Source of the DNA: Breznakiella homolactica
GTDB taxonomy: Bacteria > Spirochaetota > Spirochaetia > Treponematales > Breznakiellaceae
Assembly (NCBI RefSeq): GCF_016616095.2
Contig: NZ_CP067089.2
Coordinates: forward strand, 1,426,001 to 1,490,000
Reading direction: 5' to 3'
Length of the DNA: 64,000 nt
Below are positions 59,580 to 64,000 of the stretch, one piece after another; the stretch's first letter is position 1; each line of letters begins with the position of its first letter. The translations under genes were made by a program, and so were the position numbers. The notes beneath the pieces are model-generated. The model was not told where the DNA came from. It was given only the letters and a program-made list of their open reading frames with translations, and ran no database searches.

Positions 59580-60292
59580 GGATTATCGAGCCGGAAACCG
59601 AAGCCGCGGACGGTTTGAATGCAGGCAGCGCCCCCGTCCTTCAGGCAGATTTTCCGGCGGAGGTTGCGGATATGCACATCCAGGGAACGGCCCGGGTCAG
59701 CGGCGCCGGATATTCCCCCGGCCTTGATGAGGGTATCCCGGAGAACAACCTTTCCCGGGTGTTTTATCAGTTCTGCCAGAAGGGCAAATTCCGTGGGGGA
59801 TAAATTCACCGGATCACTCCCCAGCCGGACGCCGTGGCCCTCAATATCAAGGGTAAGGCTGCCCGCGGCGAGAACCTTATCCCTGGAAACGGGAATCCCC
59901 CCGTTGGACCGGCGGAGCACCGCCTCGATCCGGGCAAAGAGTTCCCGTATCCCGAAGGGTTTGGTCAGGTAGTCATCGGCCCCGACGCCGAGGCCGATAA
60001 CCTTGTCGCTCTCCTCGCTTTTGGCGGTGAGCATGATAATCGGAATATTCGCCGTTCCGGGATCCGATTTAATAATCCGGCATACTTCAAGGCCGCTCAT
60101 TCCCGGAAGCATAAGGTCCAGGAGGATCAGGTCAGGATTGTCCCTTCCGGCGGCCTCGACGGCACCGGGGCCGTCGGCGGCAATGGTAAAATCGTATCCG
60201 TACTGCCTGCAGTTCATTGCCAGGAGTTCCGCAATGTGAGGTTCATCATCGGCAATAAGAATACGCTTTTTTACACCCATGGCACAGAACAA
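59576..60292 (-). CDS. PhoB/OmpR-type response regulator
   Basis: Up to 238 residues. TTG 60292 has AAAGG four bases upstream, while ATG 60280 (MGVKKRILIADDEPHI) fits the family better but lacks a ribosome site. The receiver domain has IADDEPHIAELL, the phospho-Asp in ILLDLMLPGMSG, ITAK-type IIMLTAKSEE and DDYLTKPF. The winged-helix DNA-binding domain (about 135-235) has LSPTEFALLAELIKHPGKVV and VHIRNLRRKI. It is activated by the kinase at 58281; phosphate regulation is only a family guess. A family 2a repeat lies immediately upstream. Confidence 0.93.
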   Translation of the reverse strand: MFCAMGVKKRILIADDEPHIAELLAMNCRQYGYDFTIAADGPGAVEAAGRDNPDLILLDLMLPGMSGLEVCRIIKSDPGTANIPIIMLTAKSEESDKVIGLGVGADDYLTKPFGIRELFARIEAVLRRSNGGIPVSRDKVLAAGSLTLDIEGHGVRLGSDPVNLSPTEFALLAELIKHPGKVVLRDTLIKAGGISGAADPGRSLDVHIRNLRRKICLKDGGAACIQTVRGFGFRLDNP

Positions 60293-60308
60293 TACACCTT
60301 TCTTTTAA

Positions 60309-60395
60309 GTTTCTGACAGCAGAAATTAGTTAATTCCTGCTATCAGAAACAGTTGCAATCGGAAATAGTAAAATATCTTAAAAGTATTTTACTAT
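60309..60395 (-). repeat. Intercistronic two-hairpin element, family 2a (copy 2)
   Basis: On the minus strand: ATAGTAAAATA...TATTTTACTAT (60395-60365), linker TTCCGATTGCAACT, hairpin GTTTCTGATAGCAG...CTGCTGTCAGAAAC (60350-60309), then TTAAAA. It begins at the stop codon of the ABC ATPase gene and ends 16 bases before the response-regulator start, the same geometry as the copy at 8.7 kb. Confidence 0.68.
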
Positions 60396-61513
60396 TATAC
60401 CACCGACAGTTTTCCGAGGGCAAGATTCGCGCCGCTTTCTTTATCGAAAACAATACAATTTTCCCCGATAAAGTCCATGTTAACTTCGGTGTCGGTTTTG
60501 TAGTCAATGGCGCCGAAAACCACCGATGTCAGCATCATATCGCCCATACGGACCCTGACAATGGTCTCCATTCCCGAAGGCAGGGTTGAGTAAATATGGG
60601 CTTTTGTTTTGCCCTCCTGACCGATGTGCACATACTCCGGCCGGATACCGAGGATTATCTGCTGATCATCCCGGAGGCTGATGCTTCCGGAAACAGGGGA
60701 AAAGATAAGATCCATACCCCCGGCGTTTACTTTTATCTCATCGAGATTAACATTCTTTCCGGATCCTTCAATAAAATTCATGGTGGGACTTCCGACAAAA
60801 TCGGCGACAAAAAGATTCGCCGGATTGTTGTATACCTCCAGAGGCGGCGCGTACTGCTGGAGCAGCCCTTCCTTCATCAGGCAGGTGCGGGTGGACAAGG
60901 TCATGGCTTCAAGCTGGTCATGGGTGACATACACAAAGGTTGAATTGGTTTCCACATGGAGGCGCTTAAGCTCGGACCGCATTTCAGTCCTGAGTTTGGC
61001 GTCGAGGTTTGAAAGAGGTTCATCCATAAACAGAACCTTCGGTCCCGTCGCCAGGGTCCGGGCAATGGCGACCCGCTGCTGCTGTCCCCCGGAAAGCTCA
61101 CTGGGATACCGCTTGCCGAACTGTTCGATCTTGAGCATGGCCAGCAGTTCCGCCACCCGGTCCTTGATCCGGGCTTTGTCCCATTTAAGATTTTCCAGAC
61201 CAAAGGAAATATTCTGTTCCACCGTCATGTGCGGCCAGAGGGCGTAATTCTGAAAGAGGAATCCCACATCCCGTTTATTCGGAGAGACATCAATACCTTT
61301 TTCAGAGGAAAAAACGACTTTACCGTCTATGGTAATTTCCCCTTCCGTGGGGGTTTCCAGACCGGCGATCATCCTGAGGGTGGTTGTCTTGCCGCATCCT
61401 GAGGGCCCCAGAAGGGTGACGAAACCGCCGTCGGCGATGGTAAGATTGAGATTGTCCACGGCGGTAAATTTTCCGAACCGTTTCGTTACATTCTTCAGTA
61501 TGATTTCAGGCAT
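60395..61513 (-). CDS. ABC transporter ATPase, MalK/FbpC type
   Basis: 372 residues. Walker A LLGPSGCGKTTTLRMIAGLE, Q-loop FLFQNYALWPHMTV, signature LSGGQQQRVAIARTLA, Walker B VLFMDEPLSNLD and H-loop VTHDQLEAM are intact. The C-terminus (about 250-372) has the TOBE domain with GIRPEYVHIG, as in MalK, UgpC and FbpC. It energises the fused permease encoded just upstream (stop and start two bases apart). It might also serve the two sugar importers in this window that lack ATPases; that is inference. Confidence 0.93.
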   Translation of the reverse strand: MPEIILKNVTKRFGKFTAVDNLNLTIADGGFVTLLGPSGCGKTTTLRMIAGLETPTEGEITIDGKVVFSSEKGIDVSPNKRDVGFLFQNYALWPHMTVEQNISFGLENLKWDKARIKDRVAELLAMLKIEQFGKRYPSELSGGQQQRVAIARTLATGPKVLFMDEPLSNLDAKLRTEMRSELKRLHVETNSTFVYVTHDQLEAMTLSTRTCLMKEGLLQQYAPPLEVYNNPANLFVADFVGSPTMNFIEGSGKNVNLDEIKVNAGGMDLIFSPVSGSISLRDDQQIILGIRPEYVHIGQEGKTKAHIYSTLPSGMETIVRVRMGDMMLTSVVFGAIDYKTDTEVNMDFIGENCIVFDKESGANLALGKLSVV

Positions 61514-61514
61514 A

Positions 61515-63308
61515 TTATCCTCCGATACCCTTGTCTATGGATGCGCCGGTAAGTTTGTTGATTATTGTATTGAACAGGAGCACGATAACGATAATGATCA
61601 GGTTGATCGCGTTGGCGTACTGGTTCCATCCTTTTTCATTGTACTGGAACAGCATGGTGGTCAGTATTCTGGTGGACGGAACGATAAGAAGCACGAACAG
61701 GGAGAGTTCCCGCATACAGGAAATAAAAGGCAGCAGATACCCCGAGAGGAAGCTCGATTTCTGTATGGGAAAAATAATCCGGGTCATCCGTTTCCACCAC
61801 GGGATACCCACAATGAGTCCCGCCTCTTCAATCTCATTACTCAGCTGAAGCATGGCGTTCATCCCCGACCGGGAAGCGAAGGGCAGGTACTTGACCGAAC
61901 CCACCAGCACCAGCAGGGTGAATGAACCGTACAGCGACGGGATGAACAGGTTCGGCTTTGCGAACATGGACAGATAAATCGCGCCGAAGGCCATGGACGG
62001 CATGAGGTACGGGAAGAATGCCAGATTGTTTACGAAGGTCGCCAGTTTGCTGCCCCGTTTCTTTACAATGGCGTAACCCGCCAGGGCGCCGACGGTTCCC
62101 GAAATGAAGGCCACCACCACCGACAGGCGGAGGCTGTTCCACAAGCCGAGATAGATGTATTTGTTCTTGAGAATCCCCGGCTCACCGCCGCCGATATCCT
62201 CCCGGCCTTCACCGATCCAGAACTGGGTGGTAAAGTTTTTGAGCGAATAATCTCCCGGAGCCATGATGAAGGATTCCACCGCAAAGGTGATCAGGGGCAG
62301 GATGGCGATGACGCCGACGAAAATCACCAGGAACACCGAAACAGGCGTCCGGAAAGCTTTTAGTTTAACCAGGGAAATATTGGAACTCTTTCCGGTTACG
62401 GTGGTAAAGGATTTCCGTTTCCCCACGAACCACTGCTGGAACATGAGGATGGCGGTTCCGATTACGATCATGACCAGAGCCATGATGTAGCCGTAGCCCG
62501 GGTTGAGCCCGTTCAGCGTGCGGTAGAGCTGGGTGGTAAGCACCTGGAACCGGACCGGAAGGCCCAGGAAGGCCGGCACCGCGAAGGCGCTCATGCAGCT
62601 CGAGAATACCAGGAGGAAGGTGGACATCACCGCGGGCATAACAATGGGCAGGGTTATGCGGGAAAGAATTTTAAAGCGGTTCGCCTTGAGAATCACCGCG
62701 GCTTCTTCCAGGTTGGCGTCCATATTCCGGAGAATCCCGCCGATGAGAATATACGCGAAGGGGGCGTAATGGAGCCCCTGGACAATAATAATGGGAAAAA
62801 TACCATAGGCAAACCAGTTTGCCGTTTCTATTCCGGTCATGGCCGTGAACAGCCCCGGGGCTCCGCCGATAAGACTGTTCCGGAAAAAGTTCCGCCAGGC
62901 CATAGCCAGGGTCCAGGAAGGCATAATATACGGAAAAATAAACGTAACGGAAATAAAGGATTTCCACCGCATATCGCTGCGGGTAATGAGCCATGCCACA
63001 CTGCCGCCCAGAAAAATGGCGACCACACAGCTCCAGAGGGATACCTTAATGGTATTCCAGAAGGGCCGGTAAAAAATATTCTTGCTTGTCTCACCGTCCA
63101 GGAATATTTTCTTCCAGTGGAACATGGTGAGATCCCCGATTTTCGATCCCTTGACGCTCATTACTTCAGAGGGATGCACAATAAAAGTATCCCTGATGAG
63201 AGACAGTAACGGAAACAAGGTCAGGAAGGTGAGGAGGACCGCAAGAATTACCAGGATCACATTGTAGGGTTTCCTGATAAAGGATCGTAACTGATTACCA
63301 ATGGTCAT
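61515..63308 (-). CDS. ABC transporter permease, fused FbpB/ThiP-like, two permease domains
   Basis: 597 residues with about twelve membrane helices in two six-helix halves. EAA loops are present in each: EEAAVILKANRFKILSRITL (about residue 210) and EEAGLIVGIPWWKRMTRIIF (about 485). This double-domain layout is standard for ferric-iron (FbpB/AfuB), thiamine and phosphonate-type importers, so one polypeptide forms the whole channel. The start lies behind hairpins following the binding-protein gene. The substrate is not fixed by sequence; iron or hexose phosphate (Afu type) are both possible. Confidence 0.92.
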   Translation of the reverse strand: MTIGNQLRSFIRKPYNVILVILAVLLTFLTLFPLLSLIRDTFIVHPSEVMSVKGSKIGDLTMFHWKKIFLDGETSKNIFYRPFWNTIKVSLWSCVVAIFLGGSVAWLITRSDMRWKSFISVTFIFPYIMPSWTLAMAWRNFFRNSLIGGAPGLFTAMTGIETANWFAYGIFPIIIVQGLHYAPFAYILIGGILRNMDANLEEAAVILKANRFKILSRITLPIVMPAVMSTFLLVFSSCMSAFAVPAFLGLPVRFQVLTTQLYRTLNGLNPGYGYIMALVMIVIGTAILMFQQWFVGKRKSFTTVTGKSSNISLVKLKAFRTPVSVFLVIFVGVIAILPLITFAVESFIMAPGDYSLKNFTTQFWIGEGREDIGGGEPGILKNKYIYLGLWNSLRLSVVVAFISGTVGALAGYAIVKKRGSKLATFVNNLAFFPYLMPSMAFGAIYLSMFAKPNLFIPSLYGSFTLLVLVGSVKYLPFASRSGMNAMLQLSNEIEEAGLIVGIPWWKRMTRIIFPIQKSSFLSGYLLPFISCMRELSLFVLLIVPSTRILTTMLFQYNEKGWNQYANAINLIIIVIVLLFNTIINKLTGASIDKGIGG

Positions 63309-63394
63309 GGCCGCTGAATCCCCTATAGTATCGATTGGGTACAGTTCCTCCCCATTACGCTAAACAGGGGAAACTGTAAAAAATGGGCAGACCG

Positions 63395-63418
63395 CCGGAA
63401 CCCAATCCCGGGTTCCGG
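63395..63418 (-). promoter_or_regulatory. Intercistronic hairpin between binding-protein and permease genes
   Basis: The 9-bp perfect stem CCGGAACCC / GGGTTCCGG with a six-base loop lies 14 bp after the binding-protein stop. On the minus strand a run of six Ts follows at 63384-63378 after ten more bases, so partial termination is possible. A second weaker hairpin (ACAGTTTCCCC...GGGGAGGAACTGT) follows. Confidence 0.55.
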
Positions 63419-63431
63419 ACAGTCAGGCATA

Positions 63432-64000
63432 TTACTTTTTGTAGGCTATGTTGTTGACGAATTCCTCAACCTCTGCCCGGTTTTCGAACAGATACTGGGG
63501 ATCTTCAAGGACCAGACGGCTCTCCCAGAAGGAAACGGGATGGTCGCCGGCGTTAACGGGAATATTGGGATTGGTGGAATAGGCACCCACATCCTTGCCC
63601 CAGGGAGCGTAGCCTTCCGGGGTCAGAAGGAATTCAATAAAGAGTTTTGCCGCGTTGGGGTGCTTGGCGTTCCGGGTCAGATGCAGGAAGGCCGGATACA
63701 TAAATCCCGAGAAAGGTTCAATCTCGGTCATGGGCATCAGGGCAAGGTTTTTATTGGCGTCGAACCGTGTTTTGGAATACACAAAGAGGCCCATGGTTGT
63801 CTGGGGCTGACCTTTGATCCCGATATTTTCGGAAATCGTGGTATCGCTGTTCCCCAGCACAAGGCCGTTCCCGAAGAACTGTTTTATCCATTCGTAACCG
63901 GCATTCGGCGTGGTAAGTACCAGTTTTTTTCCATAAAGATCCTGATAGGCTTTATCGATCTTGGCGCTCCATTCCGGGGAGGTAATCATGGTGAGGAAGT
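63432..64000 (-). CDS. ABC transporter substrate-binding protein, FbpA/AfuA-like, N-terminus beyond window
   Basis: Only the C-terminal part (about 189 residues) lies inside; the frame is still open at the right edge, so the Met at 63989 is not the real start. Sequence such as LVLTTPNAGYEWIKQFFGNG, HLTRNAKHPNAAKLFIEFLL and TPEGYAPWGKDVGAY matches the C-terminal lobe of iron/anion-type periplasmic binding proteins. With the fused permease and ATPase it makes one importer operon. No tyrosine pair of the FbpA iron site can be identified with certainty. Confidence 0.82.
   Translation of the reverse strand, partial: FLTMITSPEWSAKIDKAYQDLYGKKLVLTTPNAGYEWIKQFFGNGLVLGNSDTTISENIGIKGQPQTTMGLFVYSKTRFDANKNLALMPMTEIEPFSGFMYPAFLHLTRNAKHPNAAKLFIEFLLTPEGYAPWGKDVGAYSTNPNIPVNAGDHPVSFWESRLVLEDPQYLFENRAEVEEFVNNIAYKK

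Overview
The window looks like a moderately GC-rich spirochaete chromosome, most like the termite-gut treponemes (Treponema primitia / T. azotonutricium type). This rests on gene content: FapA-type DUF342 protein, spirochaete-style lipoproteins (lipoboxes ending FFSC), many TPR proteins, a DUF4037 protein, and very many ABC importers with sugar-acid catabolic genes. No rRNA or other species marker is present, so the assignment is inference.

Left half (1 to about 35 kb) is mostly housekeeping in short operons. It holds two TPR envelope proteins; an operon of TPR/Mrr-like protein, metallophosphoesterase, ParB-like protein and pdxY; hslO; an M28-type peptidase; argR and pgi; fapA; a tightly overlapping operon of zinc-ribbon protein, murI, rsgA and mutS2; a pentapeptide protein with an MBL hydrolase; a putative zincin lipoprotein with a DUF4037 protein; a LacI/solute-binding-protein fusion regulator convergent with a glycerol-phosphate-like ABC importer operon; a macro-domain protein; NADP isocitrate dehydrogenase; a glycosyltransferase; and one tRNA-Ala(CGC). 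Seven intergenic gaps here, five of them between divergent genes, are filled by a dispersed palindromic element. It has a conserved hairpin loop, but its stem sequence differs from copy to copy while usually staying self-complementary. This is the most unusual signal in the window.

Right half (about 35.7 to 64 kb) is a transport and catabolism region without that element. A LIV-type ABC operon (with a fused LivG-LivF ATPase) and an IclR regulator diverge from a 2-keto-3-deoxy-acid module: RraA-like aldolase, KDPG-type aldolase, KDG-type kinase, Ldh_2 dehydrogenase and a small ABM-like protein. Then come a Gfo/Idh/MocA oxidoreductase, a GntR regulator with candidate operators, and a long unit of enolase-superfamily dehydratase, sugar-type binding protein, two permeases, second enolase-superfamily enzyme, argininosuccinate-lyase-like enzyme, second Gfo/Idh/MocA enzyme and UPF0303 protein. 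My inference is that this degrades plant-derived acid sugars or a related conjugate. The lyase suggests a C-N bond is cut. The right end carries a LysM-like protein and lipoprotein, rapZ, a PhoR/PhoB-like two-component pair and a ferric-iron/sugar-phosphate-type ABC importer cut by the window edge.

A second repeat family, intercistronic multi-hairpin elements with covarying stems and conserved linkers, lies at 8.7, 48.3, 52.9 and 60.3 kb. All four copies are oriented with transcription and sit just upstream of start codons. No CRISPR array, rRNA, prophage or transposase gene was seen.
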